Part shown: positions 17,523 to 25,039 of the stretch, piece after piece | Position numbering within the stretch: the stretch's first letter is position 1 | How the letters are laid out: the number at the start of each line of letters is the position of its first letter | Source of the DNA: SELP01 sp035969385 | GTDB taxonomy: Bacteria > Pseudomonadota > Alphaproteobacteria > Rhodobacterales > Rhodobacteraceae | Reading direction: 5' to 3' | DNA length: 64,000 nt | Assembly (NCBI RefSeq): GCF_035969385.1 | Contig: NZ_JAYKKJ010000003.1 | Span: forward strand, 248,001 to 312,000 | Translations under genes and position numbers: made by a program | The notes under the pieces: model-generated | Told to the model about the DNA's origin: nothing | Database searches by the model: none | What the model saw: the letters and a program-made list of their open reading frames with translations, nothing else

Positions 17523-18434
17523 CTAGAACACCGACCAGCCCGTTGCCCGCGCCAGCATCGCCGCCGCGCGGGTCCCTGCATGTGAGTTCCCATAGTGGTT
17601 CAGCCCCGGCGACCAGATCGCGATTGACGCGACCTTTGGCGCGATCACCAGAATGCCGCCCCCGACCCCGCTCTTGCCGGGCAGGCCGACCTGATAGGCG
17701 AACTCTCCTGACCCGTCATAGTGGCCGCATGTCATCATCAGCGCATTGATACGCCGCGCATGTCGGGGCGAGATCACGTTCGGGCCGGTCGCAAGTCGGG
17801 CAAGCGATCTACCGGCAAGGGCGAGTTGCCGGGTTGTCATCTCGATGGCGCATTGATGGAAATAGGTCCCAAGGGTCAGGTCCGGCGCATTTTCAAGGTT
17901 GCCATGCGATTGAAGGTAATGTGCCAACGCCTTGTTGCGGGCGCCCGTCGATTTTTCCGACGCCGCGACACGTTCGTTGATATGGATGTCGTCGGTTTCC
18001 GCCAGGGTTCGGACCAGACCAAGAATTTCAGCGAGGGCCTGTTTGGGTTGCCGTCCGGACAAAAGCACATCGGTCGTGACAATTGCCCCTGCGTTCACGA
18101 AGGGATTGCGGGGGCGGCCCTTCTCGCGTTCCAGCAGGACAACGGAGTCAAACGACGTGCCGGATGGTTCGCGCCCGACGCGGCTCCACAATTGGTCGCC
18201 AATACGCCCCAGTGTCGCCGCAAGGGAAAAGACCTTGGACACGCTTTGTATCGAGAAGGGGTCATCCGCAGCCCCGACGTTCAGGCATTCGCCGTTTGCC
18301 AGGCAGACGCTCATCGCGAACCTGTTCGAAGGAACGTTCGCCAATTCCGGAATGTACTGGGCAGGCGTACCCCAATCGTCCTGACGAAAAATCTCGTCAT
18401 GGATGTCGCGCAACATGCGCTCTGTCAGGACCAC
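17523..18434 (-). CDS. glsA: Glutaminase
   Basis: Serine-dependent glutaminase (beta-lactamase-like fold) that hydrolyses L-glutamine to glutamate and ammonia. The catalytic S-x-x-K is in FSIQSVSKVFS; NPFVNAGAIVT and LPGKSGVGGGILVI are also family signatures. Length, 303 residues, is normal. The start is GTG at 18434 with GGGAG upstream, one base after the stop of the GntR-type regulator, so the pair is co-transcribed; an internal ATG at 18416 is an alternative start. It faces the DUF1028 gene tail to tail. In this context it likely releases ammonia from glutamine or a related product of the catabolic block. Confidence 0.95.
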   Translation of the reverse strand: MVLTERMLRDIHDEIFRQDDWGTPAQYIPELANVPSNRFAMSVCLANGECLNVGAADDPFSIQSVSKVFSLAATLGRIGDQLWSRVGREPSGTSFDSVVLLEREKGRPRNPFVNAGAIVTTDVLLSGRQPKQALAEILGLVRTLAETDDIHINERVAASEKSTGARNKALAHYLQSHGNLENAPDLTLGTYFHQCAIEMTTRQLALAGRSLARLATGPNVISPRHARRINALMMTCGHYDGSGEFAYQVGLPGKSGVGGGILVIAPKVASIAIWSPGLNHYGNSHAGTRAAAMLARATGWSVF

Positions 18435-18435
18435 A

Positions 18436-19197
18436 TTACTCTCCCAGAAACCGCCGCTGCAAATGGGCTTCCTGAACGCTCATCAACTCTTCCGCGATCT
18501 GCATATGCGAATACATGATCTTGCGGGCCCGTTCCGGTTCACCCTGCCGCAGTGCCTCGACCAGTTGCAGTTGGTGTTGCCGCCCCTTGCGCCAAAGGTC
18601 AACGTTGGGAGGATCATATAACTGGCGGTAGACTGTCAGATCGGTCAGAGCCTGGGCCATGAATCCGATGATAAAGCCAAGCAACCGATTGCCTGCGAAA
18701 TCCGAAAGCCGGGCATGGAAGACCAGAGAGCTGATGTGCTGCTCCTTCTCTTCTTCGGCCGTTGTCGCGGGTTCAGGGTGCCTCAGCGCAAGGCTGTGCA
18801 GTTCCGCCAGCTGTCCTTCGTCAAGCCGCCCCGCAAGGCTCGCCGCGAGCTCGGGCTCCAAGACCTTGCGCATTTGATAGATGTCGGCGACGGACAGGTT
18901 TTGAAAGTAGAAGTAATTGGCCAAAAGGGACCGGGCGCGCTCTGTCGAAACCTCACCAACAATACTGCCGCCGCCGGGGCCCGTCTTGGTCACGATCAGG
19001 CCCTGCGCCTCGAGAATGCGCAGCGCTTCGCGAACCGTACCCTTGGAGACGCCGAATTGTTCGATCATCGCGCCTTCGTTGGGCAGCTTGTCGCCCGCCT
19101 TCAAGTCGCGTTCGACCACCCACTGTTTGATTTCATCGGCAACCCGGACCGGCCGCGATCGTCTGTGTTTGGCTGATGGCGCTCCGCTGCCGTCCAT
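18436..19197 (-). CDS. FadR/GntR-family transcriptional regulator (FCD domain)
   Basis: A 253-residue regulator. The N-terminal GntR winged helix spans residues ~15-85 (GDKLPNEGAMIEQFGVSKGTVREALRILEAQGLI). The C-terminal all-helical FCD effector domain has the histidine and aspartate positions typical of the metal-binding subgroup (VFHARLSDFAGN, HSHMQIAEE-like end). It leads a two-gene operon with glsA and is divergent from the M20-type hydrolase. Four copies of an ATCATGAT-centred palindrome lie at its own promoter region and at the transporter/DUF1028 promoter region, so it is the obvious local regulator. The effector is unknown, likely the transported compound or a breakdown product. Confidence 0.93.
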   Translation of the reverse strand: MDGSGAPSAKHRRSRPVRVADEIKQWVVERDLKAGDKLPNEGAMIEQFGVSKGTVREALRILEAQGLIVTKTGPGGGSIVGEVSTERARSLLANYFYFQNLSVADIYQMRKVLEPELAASLAGRLDEGQLAELHSLALRHPEPATTAEEEKEQHISSLVFHARLSDFAGNRLLGFIIGFMAQALTDLTVYRQLYDPPNVDLWRKGRQHQLQLVEALRQGEPERARKIMYSHMQIAEELMSVQEAHLQRRFLGE

Positions 19198-19210
19198 TCG
19201 TTACCTCGAA

Positions 19211-19277
19211 TTCTATCATGATAAAATCATAGACACCTCTGACACCTATGTGTAGAGGATAATTTATAATGATAAAT
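19211..19277. promoter_or_regulatory. Two operator-like palindromes between the regulator and hydrolase genes
   Basis: TATCATGATA at 19214-19223 is a perfect palindrome next to the start of the regulator gene. TTATAATGATAA at 19264-19275 matches the same pattern with one mismatch and lies just before the hydrolase start. Together with the pair at 16.8 kb they define the motif TTATCATGATAA. The region is markedly A/T-rich and should contain both divergent promoters. Confidence 0.65.
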
Positions 19278-19288
19278 AAGAGGCTGGG

Positions 19289-20515
19289 ATGAACTGGGGA
19301 CAATGCGCTCAGAACCGACTGTCTGAAATCGCTGCATGCAGCGTCGACGCAACGGGTGTTACGCGCTTTCCGTTTACGCCACAGCACGCGGCAGCTCTGG
19401 ACGTCATTCGACTATGGATGTCCCAGGCCGGTCTACAGATACATATGGACGCGGCAGGGACACTGGTCGGTCGCAAGGAGGGACCCAAAGGGGCGCCAAG
19501 CTTCCTGATCGGTTCGCATCAGGATTCGGTCAGAAACGGTGGGAAATATGACGGTATCATGGGCGTGGTTCTGGGGTGCCTCGCACTCGAGAAACTGATG
19601 TCGGACGGGGTCGCGCTCCCGTTTTCCGTCGAGATCCTCGCCTTCGCTGACGAAGAAGGCGTTCGGTTTCCCACGGCCCTGATGGGGCCGCGCGCTTTGG
19701 CAGGCACCTTTGATCCGGCGATCCTGGATATGATGGACAAAGACGGGGTCTCCCTGCGGACCGCGCTTGCCCGCTTTGGGGGTGATCCGGACTGCGTCGC
19801 GTCACTGGCACGGGACCCCGCCAAGACATTGGGCTATCTGGAGGTCCATATCGAACAAGGACCGGTGCTGGAGGCAAAGGATAGCGCGCTTGGGGTTGTC
19901 ACGGGCATCTGTGGCATCGAGCGGAATACTGTTACATTTACCGGTGATACCGGTCATGCCGGAACAGTTCCCATGGACAGCCGCCGCGACGCGCTGGTGG
20001 CCGCTTCGGATTTCATCTCAGCCATCCATGACGCGGCGAAACAGGCCACCGATCTGCGGGCGACCGTCGGTGCATTGTCCTTGCATCCCAACGTGGTGAA
20101 CGCGATCCCACGCGCGGTTGAATTGACCCTGGAGATCCGGGCACTGAGTGACGCCGTCCGCGACGATTTCGCAAGACTGGCGCGAAGCTTGGGTGAGGCG
20201 ACGTCTGAAGATCGCCATGTCGGATTCTCCATGCAGCGGACCTATGAACAATCGGCCGTGCCCTGCAATGACGATCTGATTGACACCCTGTCGACCGCTG
20301 CAGGCGCGATCTGCCCGGCCGCGCCACACCTGCCGTCCGGCGCCACACATGACGCATCGGCCATGGCAGACCTCTGCCCGATCTCGATGCTGTTTGTGCG
20401 CTGCAAGGACGGGGTCAGCCATAAACCCGAAGAGTTCGCGACGAGCGACGATATGGATGCAGCCATTCAAGCGATTGCGGATTTCCTCAAGGCCCTAAAC
20501 GCTAACTTCCGTTGA
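19289..20515 (+). CDS. M20-family Zn-dependent amidohydrolase (allantoate / N-carbamoyl-amino-acid hydrolase type)
   Basis: A 408-residue dinuclear-metal hydrolase. The metal-binding pattern of the allantoate amidohydrolase / N-carbamoyl-L-amino-acid hydrolase group is visible: IGSHQDSVRNGGKYDGIMG, ADEEGVRFP, EVHIEQGPVLE, and the C-terminal SGATHDASAMA. Family members hydrolyse ureido or amide groups on amino-acid-like substrates, releasing ammonia and CO2 or an acid. It is divergent from the FadR-type regulator and shares its palindromes, so it is almost certainly part of the same catabolic unit as the ABC transporter, DUF1028 protein and glutaminase. The exact substrate cannot be read from the sequence. 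Confidence 0.92.
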   Translation: MNWGQCAQNRLSEIAACSVDATGVTRFPFTPQHAAALDVIRLWMSQAGLQIHMDAAGTLVGRKEGPKGAPSFLIGSHQDSVRNGGKYDGIMGVVLGCLALEKLMSDGVALPFSVEILAFADEEGVRFPTALMGPRALAGTFDPAILDMMDKDGVSLRTALARFGGDPDCVASLARDPAKTLGYLEVHIEQGPVLEAKDSALGVVTGICGIERNTVTFTGDTGHAGTVPMDSRRDALVAASDFISAIHDAAKQATDLRATVGALSLHPNVVNAIPRAVELTLEIRALSDAVRDDFARLARSLGEATSEDRHVGFSMQRTYEQSAVPCNDDLIDTLSTAAGAICPAAPHLPSGATHDASAMADLCPISMLFVRCKDGVSHKPEEFATSDDMDAAIQAIADFLKALNANFR

Positions 20516-20554
20516 ACCGACGCGATTCTCGATAGAGGCGGCCGCAGCAATCGT

Positions 20555-20575
20555 CGCCGTTTTTCACGGCGAGTT
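20555..20575 (+). terminator. Hairpin after the amidohydrolase gene
   Basis: A perfect 6-bp stem (CGCCGT / ACGGCG) with a TTTTC loop followed by AGTTTT lies 40 bases after the hydrolase stop. It is a plausible rho-independent terminator. The remaining sequence to the YbjN-domain gene at 20772 shows no further gene. Confidence 0.5.
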
Positions 20576-20771
20576 TTGCTGTCACGGCACAATTTCATCC
20601 CCGCCCAATTCGGTCCCCTGCGGACTTATCCCCAAGAAAATGCTTTACAGATCACCGCTTAACCCCCACCATATCTCGTAGGGGCGGCGTGGTCATAACA
20701 CCCTCCCTAGAGCAGTCAACGAGCGCTTGGGTGCTGCCTCATACCGAGCGCCAAGACCGGGGGTACGTGCG

Positions 20772-21275
20772 ATGGCATTGTCCGAGAGTTTTCTCGATAC
20801 AGGCGACATTCATCCGATTGATCTGGTGGAACATATTGCCGAACACCACGACTGGGAGTTCGACAGGCTGGCCTATGACCAGATCGCCATGCAGGTCGAA
20901 GGCCAGTGGCGGACCTATTCGCTGACGCTGGCGTGGTCCGACTATGATCAGACCCTGCGCCTGATCTGCACCTTTGAAATGGAACCACCCGAACACCGGA
21001 CCGCCGCCCTTTACGAGGCGCTGAGCCGGGCCAATGAACATTGCTGGGCCGGGGCCTTTACATGGTGGCCCGACCAAAAGCTGATGGTGTTCCGCTACGG
21101 GTTGATCCTTGCGGGCGACCAGATCGCCAGCCCCGAGCAGATCGACACGATGATCGGCGCGGCGGTGATGAGCTGTGAGCGGTTCTACCCGGCCTTCCAA
21201 CTGGTGACCTGGGCCGAACGGACCCCGGCAGAGTCGATGGACGTCGCCATCGCAGAGGCCTACGGTACCGCCTGA
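20772..21275 (+). CDS. YbjN domain-containing protein
   Basis: A 167-residue cytoplasmic protein with a YbjN / type III secretion chaperone-like fold: two alpha-beta units with LTLAWSDYDQTLRLICTFEM, LYEALSRANEHCWAGAFTW, and FRYGLILAG. Such proteins are linked in Enterobacteria to stress and motility phenotypes, but no biochemical function is established. The ATG at 20772 is chosen because the family alignment begins near MALSESFLDTGD; an upstream in-frame start at 20727 lacks a good ribosome-binding site. It is followed by proC in the same direction, a common order in Rhodobacterales. Confidence 0.85.
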   Translation: MALSESFLDTGDIHPIDLVEHIAEHHDWEFDRLAYDQIAMQVEGQWRTYSLTLAWSDYDQTLRLICTFEMEPPEHRTAALYEALSRANEHCWAGAFTWWPDQKLMVFRYGLILAGDQIASPEQIDTMIGAAVMSCERFYPAFQLVTWAERTPAESMDVAIAEAYGTA

Positions 21276-21373
21276 TCCGCGCAGGGGCGGCGCGCGATGC
21301 CCGCCCCGCCTTGCACCCCTTTCAGCCGCTGGCTAACGTGCCCGCAAAGCGACGCGCGCAAAGGGGATTTCCA

Positions 21374-22189
21374 ATGAACAAGGATGACGTGGCACGCCGG
21401 GGCCTTGTGCTTTTGGGCTGTGGCAAGATGGGGTCGGCAATGCTGGCGGGCTGGCTGAAAGGCGGGCTGCCGGCGGCATCGGTCTGGGTGATCGACCCCT
21501 ACCCCAGCGACTGGGTCACCGCGCAGGGTGTGCATGTGAACGCCGACCTTCCAGCCGATCCGGCGATTGCGCTGATCGCGGTCAAGCCGCAGATGATGGG
21601 CGATGCGCTGCCGTCCATGCAGGCGCTTGGCAACGGCACCACCCTGTTTGTGTCGGTCGCCGCCGGGACCCCGATCGCAACCTTCGAAACCGTTCTGGGG
21701 GACCGGACCCCGATCATCCGAGCCATGCCCAATACCCCCGCCGCCGTGGGCCGGGGGATCACGGCGATCATCGGCAACGGGATGACGGGTGCGGGCCATC
21801 TGGATCTGGCGCAATCGCTGCTGGAGGCGGTGGGACAGGTTGTCCGGTTGGACAGCGAGGACCAGATGGACGCGGTCACCGGGGTGTCCGGGTCCGGCCC
21901 GGCCTATGTGTTCCACCTGATCGAAACGCTGGCCGCCGCCGGGGTGGCGCAGGGGCTGTCCCCTGAACTGTCAATGCAGTTGGCCAAGGCCACCGTCGCG
22001 GGCGCAGGCGCCCTGGCCGAGGCGGCCGAGGAAGACCCGGCGCAATTGCGTATCAACGTCACCTCGCCCAACGGCACGACACAGGCCGCGCTGGAGGTTC
22101 TGATGGATGAGACAGACGGCTTCCCCCCCCTGCTGACCCGCGCGGTCGCGGCGGCCACCAATCGGTCAAAGGAGCTGGCCCGTGGCTGA
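21374..22189 (+). CDS. proC: Pyrroline-5-carboxylate reductase
   Basis: Last enzyme of proline synthesis: reduces 1-pyrroline-5-carboxylate with NAD(P)H. The Rossmann dinucleotide motif is LVLLGCGKMGSAMLAGW near the N-terminus, followed by IRAMPNTPAAVGRG, and the C-terminal signature region (VTGVSGSGPAYVFHLIETLA, TVAGAGAL, VTSPNGTTQAALEVL). The 271-residue length is normal. AAGGGGA precedes the ATG at 21374. It overlaps the CsaA-like gene by 8 bases, so the three genes proC, csaA-like and the dehydrogenase are read together. Confidence 0.96.
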   Translation: MNKDDVARRGLVLLGCGKMGSAMLAGWLKGGLPAASVWVIDPYPSDWVTAQGVHVNADLPADPAIALIAVKPQMMGDALPSMQALGNGTTLFVSVAAGTPIATFETVLGDRTPIIRAMPNTPAAVGRGITAIIGNGMTGAGHLDLAQSLLEAVGQVVRLDSEDQMDAVTGVSGSGPAYVFHLIETLAAAGVAQGLSPELSMQLAKATVAGAGALAEAAEEDPAQLRINVTSPNGTTQAALEVLMDETDGFPPLLTRAVAAATNRSKELARG

Positions 22190-22523
22190 CGCGATCACAT
22201 TCGACGATTTTCTGAAGGTGGATATCCGGGTGGGCCGTGTCCTGCGGGCCGAGCCCTTTCCCGAGGCGCGCAAGCCCGCGATCAAGATGTGGGTGGATTT
22301 CGGGGCCGAGATCGGCGAGCGCAAGACCTCGGCCCAGATCACGGCCCATTACAGCCCGGAGGACCTGATCGGCAAACAGGTGATCGGCGTCGTGAATTTC
22401 CCGCCCCGCCAGATCGGCAAATTCATGTCCGAAGTGCTGGTGCTGGGTCTGCATGATGCCGAGGGCGGGGTTGTCCTGCTGTCGCCCGACAAGGAGGTGC
22501 CCGAAGGGGCGCGAATGTGCTGA
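22182..22523 (+). CDS. CsaA-like tRNA-binding domain protein
   Basis: A 113-residue single-domain protein of the tRNA-binding OB-fold family (CsaA / EMAP-II type). Signatures are FLKVDIRVGRVLRAEPFPEARKPA, QITAHYSPEDLIGKQVIGVVNFPPRQIG and FMSEVLVLGL. Homologues in Bacillus have chaperone-like and tRNA-binding activity, related to the C-terminal domain of some methionyl-tRNA synthetases. It overlaps proC by 8 bases and its stop overlaps the next start by one base (TGATG). Its role in this operon is unknown. Confidence 0.92.
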   Translation: MADAITFDDFLKVDIRVGRVLRAEPFPEARKPAIKMWVDFGAEIGERKTSAQITAHYSPEDLIGKQVIGVVNFPPRQIGKFMSEVLVLGLHDAEGGVVLLSPDKEVPEGARMC

Positions 22524-23476
22524 TGAAGAAACTGCTGATCACGCGGCGCATCGCCGAACCGGTGCTGGATCAGGCCCGCGACCGGTTTGACGTGACACTG
22601 GGCGATGGGGCCCTGACCGAGGATCAGGCGGCGGCCGCATTGACCGCCTACGACGCGATCCTGCCGACATTGGGCGATGCCTTTACCGCGAAGGCGTTTG
22701 AGGAAGCGGGGGCAAACCCGCGTTGCAAGATCCTTGGCAACTTCGGGGTCGGCTACAATCATATCGACGCGACGGCAGCTGCCGCCCATGGGGTGATCGT
22801 GACCAACACCCCCGACGTGCTGACCGACGCAACCGCCGATATCGGCTGGACCCTGATCCTGTCCACTGCGCGTCGCGCGGGCGAAGGCGAACGGATGCTG
22901 CGGGCCGGGCAATGGGGCGGCTTTGGTCCGAAATCCATGCTCGGCACCCATGTCACCGGCAAGGTGCTGGGCGTCGTCGGCATGGGCCGGATCGGGCAGG
23001 CCGTGGCCCGGCGTGGTCACTTCGGATTCGGGATGGAGGTGCTGTATTACAACCGGTCCCCCAAAGCGGTCGATTTCCCGGCCCGGCAGGTCGACAGCCT
23101 GCATGAGTTGATGGGGACAGCGGATTTCGTCGTGGTGACCGTGCCCGGCGGGGCGGAGACAACCAGACTGATCAACGCGGCAGCATTGGCGGCTATGAAG
23201 CCCACGGGGATCTTCGTCAACATTGCGCGGGGCGAAGTGGTGGACGAGGCGGCGCTGATCGAGGTGCTGGAAGCGGGCCGCATCGCGGGCGCAGGGCTGG
23301 ATGTTTACGAGAAGGAACCACATGTGCCGGAACGGCTGCGGGCGCTGGAAAACTGCGTGCTGCTGCCGCACCTTGGATCGGCCACGGTCGAGACCCGACA
23401 GGCCATGGGCCAGATGGCATTGGACAATATTCTTGCCTGGGACGACGGGCGCGATCCGCCGCAGCGGGTGAACTGA
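22523..23476 (+). CDS. D-2-hydroxyacid dehydrogenase (glyoxylate/hydroxypyruvate reductase or D-glycerate dehydrogenase type)
   Basis: A 317-residue NAD(P)-dependent dehydrogenase of the D-isomer-specific 2-hydroxyacid family. The NAD-binding motif is VLGVVGMGRIGQAVARR near residue 155. The catalytic Arg-Glu-His set is visible in FVNIARGEVVDEAALIE, LDVYEKEPHVPE and LLPHLGSAT. The substrate-binding region LGNFGVGYNHIDATAAAAHG matches the glyoxylate reductase/hydroxypyruvate reductase branch, which reduces glyoxylate or hydroxypyruvate. The ATG at 22523 overlaps the CsaA-like stop by one base and is preferred over the GTG two codons upstream. The precise substrate is inferred. Confidence 0.9.
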   Translation: MKKLLITRRIAEPVLDQARDRFDVTLGDGALTEDQAAAALTAYDAILPTLGDAFTAKAFEEAGANPRCKILGNFGVGYNHIDATAAAAHGVIVTNTPDVLTDATADIGWTLILSTARRAGEGERMLRAGQWGGFGPKSMLGTHVTGKVLGVVGMGRIGQAVARRGHFGFGMEVLYYNRSPKAVDFPARQVDSLHELMGTADFVVVTVPGGAETTRLINAAALAAMKPTGIFVNIARGEVVDEAALIEVLEAGRIAGAGLDVYEKEPHVPERLRALENCVLLPHLGSATVETRQAMGQMALDNILAWDDGRDPPQRVN

Positions 23477-23534
23477 CGCCCTGACATCAGAGGATTCAGG
23501 GGGGGAGGTATTGCGCCGCCAGCGGCGTCGTCTT

Positions 23535-23657
23535 CCAATGCTTTGCGCCGCCTGCGGCGTCGCCGGAGGGCGCGGGCCTTCGGCCCGCGCAGGGGCTCTG
23601 CCCCTCTGGCCCGTGACCGGGCCATTCACCCCGGGATATTTATCAACCCAAAGAAGG
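23535..23657 (-). repeat. Dispersed hairpin-rich element, copy 1
   Basis: This stretch, read on the minus strand, is nearly identical to 40396-40516 on the plus strand. Both start CCTTCTTTGGGT, contain AAATATCCCGGGGTGAATGG, then several G/C-rich inverted repeats (CGGGCC, GGGGC, GCGGGCC and GCGCCG stems). It starts two bases after the stop of the thymidine kinase gene. It has no coding pattern and is likely a dispersed 3'-end or intergenic repeat. Confidence 0.8.
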
Positions 23658-23659
23658 GG

Positions 23660-24250
23660 TTATGTGGCGGGACTGTCGCCCACGGCCTCGCGCCAATGCC
23701 TGCGGCAGAGCGAGACATAGCGTTCATTGCCCCCGATCGCGACCTGATCGCCGCCGGTCAGAACCTTGCCCTCCGCGTCCTTGCGCACCACCATTGTCGC
23801 CTTTTTCCCACAATGGCAGATGGTCCGCACCTCGCGCATTTCGTCGGCCAGCGCCAGAAGCGCGGCAGAGCCGGGAAAGAGGTTGCCCAGAAAATCGACC
23901 CGCAGCCCGTAGCACATGACGGGCACCGAAAGATCGTCGACTGCGCGGGCCAGTTGCCAGACCTGATCGGCCTCTAGAAATTGCGCTTCGTCCACGAAGA
24001 CGCAGGCGCAAGGGCCTTCAGCCAGCCGCGCGGCGATCTTGGCAAAGAGATCTTCGCCCGGGCCATAGGTGTCCGCCTCGGCCCCGATGCCGATCCGGCT
24101 GGCGATCCGGCCCTCCCCCGCCCGGTTGTCGAATTGTGCCGTGAGTAGATAGGTCTGCATTCCCCGTTCAACATAGTTGTGCGAGGCTTGAAGGAGCACG
24201 GTCGACTTGCCGGCATTCATGGTGGAGTAGTTGAAGTAGAGCTTTGCCAT
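23660..24250 (-). CDS. tdk: Thymidine kinase (type II)
   Basis: Phosphorylates thymidine (and deoxyuridine) with ATP for nucleotide salvage. The P-loop is in NYSTMNAGKSTVLLQ near residue 15, the Walker-B-like segment is CVFVDEAQFL, and the lasso/zinc region has CHCGKKA plus SLCRRH, which can supply zinc ligands. 196 residues is normal for the TK1-like family. The ATG at 24250 fits the family N-terminus (MAKLYFNYSTMNAGKS); longer starts only add unrelated sequence. It is transcribed alone, convergent with the dehydrogenase gene. Confidence 0.96.
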   Translation of the reverse strand: MAKLYFNYSTMNAGKSTVLLQASHNYVERGMQTYLLTAQFDNRAGEGRIASRIGIGAEADTYGPGEDLFAKIAARLAEGPCACVFVDEAQFLEADQVWQLARAVDDLSVPVMCYGLRVDFLGNLFPGSAALLALADEMREVRTICHCGKKATMVVRKDAEGKVLTGGDQVAIGGNERYVSLCRRHWREAVGDSPAT

Positions 24251-24309
24251 GCCTCGTCGTAGCCGCAGAGGCCCGCCTGCCGCAAGCCACAAACGGGCGC
24301 GGAATAACT

Positions 24310-24375
24310 GGGCCGGGGCCCCACATGCGCCCACCGCAAGGAGGGCGCAGGATGGGGTTGTGGGGTCCCCGGCCC
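24310..24375. repeat. Large imperfect inverted repeat
   Basis: GGGCCGGGG at 24310-24318 pairs with CCCCGGCCC at 24367-24375, CCCCACA with TGTGGGG further in, and TGCGCCC with GGGCGCA at the centre. This could form a long, mostly G/C hairpin of about 66 bases. It lies in the divergent region between tdk and the gene at 24518 and has no T-run, so it is not a standard terminator. Confidence 0.55.
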
Positions 24376-24435
24376 CCAGCCCCCGAAGAGACTGGAACTC
24401 GTTAAGCTTCCCGCCATGCGAGACAGGTTTATCAA

Positions 24436-24474
24436 TGACAAACGCATGTCATACCATTAATGGGAAAAGGTATG
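24436..24474 (+). promoter_or_regulatory. Inverted repeats upstream of the gene at 24518
   Basis: Nested dyads occur here: TGACA-N6-TGTCA (24436-24451), CATACC-N13-GGTATG (24450-24474) and the perfect CCATTAATGG (24454-24463). The area is A/T-rich compared with its surroundings and lies 44 bases before the next start, where a promoter with operators would be expected. Confidence 0.45.
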
Positions 24475-24517
24475 GTGGCTTCCCCTGACGCGGGAGGCGA
24501 GGAGAGTGGGTGAGTGG

Positions 24518-24973
24518 ATGAGCCGGGCAGTTGGCAGCTATCTGAAGAAACATACCGAAGCACTGGTCAAGGACGTAGGCATCGAAGCGGCCTGCGAACT
24601 GACAGGAAAATCCAAGGCCACCCTTGGTCGGTACTATTCCGACGCGGATGAGCATTCCGACCGGTTCATTCCGGTCGACGCGGTCGCAGCGCTGGAGGCG
24701 GGGGCCTCTTATCCGCATGTGACCGCCGCGCTTGCAGAGTTGCGCGGCATTACCCTGACCTTCGACAGCGAACACCGCAACTCCGAAGGCGGGATCAATT
24801 CGGACGTGATCACCCTGTCACAGCGGTTCGCGATCCTGATGGCGGAATACAACCAGTCCATCGAGGACGGTGTGATTTCGGTGAACGAGGCCAAGCGGCT
24901 TTTGCGGGAAACTACGGCCCTTCAGAAAGTGTTGGTCGACATGAAGCTGCACCTCGAGGACGAGGTCACCTGA
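24518..24973 (+). CDS. Small conserved-type protein, possible DNA-binding (HTH-like) regulator
   Basis: A 151-residue protein I cannot assign firmly. The segment ALVKDVGIEAACELTGKSKATLGRYYSD resembles a helix-turn-helix, with an interrupted first helix and a recognition-like second helix. The C-terminal half (residues ~90-150) is helical and charged and could form a coiled coil (QRFAILMAEYNQSIEDGV, NEAKRLLRETTALQKVLVD). This arrangement recalls phage regulatory proteins of the CII/CP76 kind, but the match is weak. Start: ATG at 24518, or GTG at 24506 which adds four residues; both follow a purine-rich GGAGGCGAGGAGA stretch. Nested inverted repeats precede it, consistent with autoregulation. 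Confidence 0.7.
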   Translation: MSRAVGSYLKKHTEALVKDVGIEAACELTGKSKATLGRYYSDADEHSDRFIPVDAVAALEAGASYPHVTAALAELRGITLTFDSEHRNSEGGINSDVITLSQRFAILMAEYNQSIEDGVISVNEAKRLLRETTALQKVLVDMKLHLEDEVT

Positions 24974-25039
24974 CCTAGGGTTATCCAGACTAGCCGACAG
25001 GGGCATTTCTTTGCTAGCGTCGCAACCGGAGGGGGTGCG

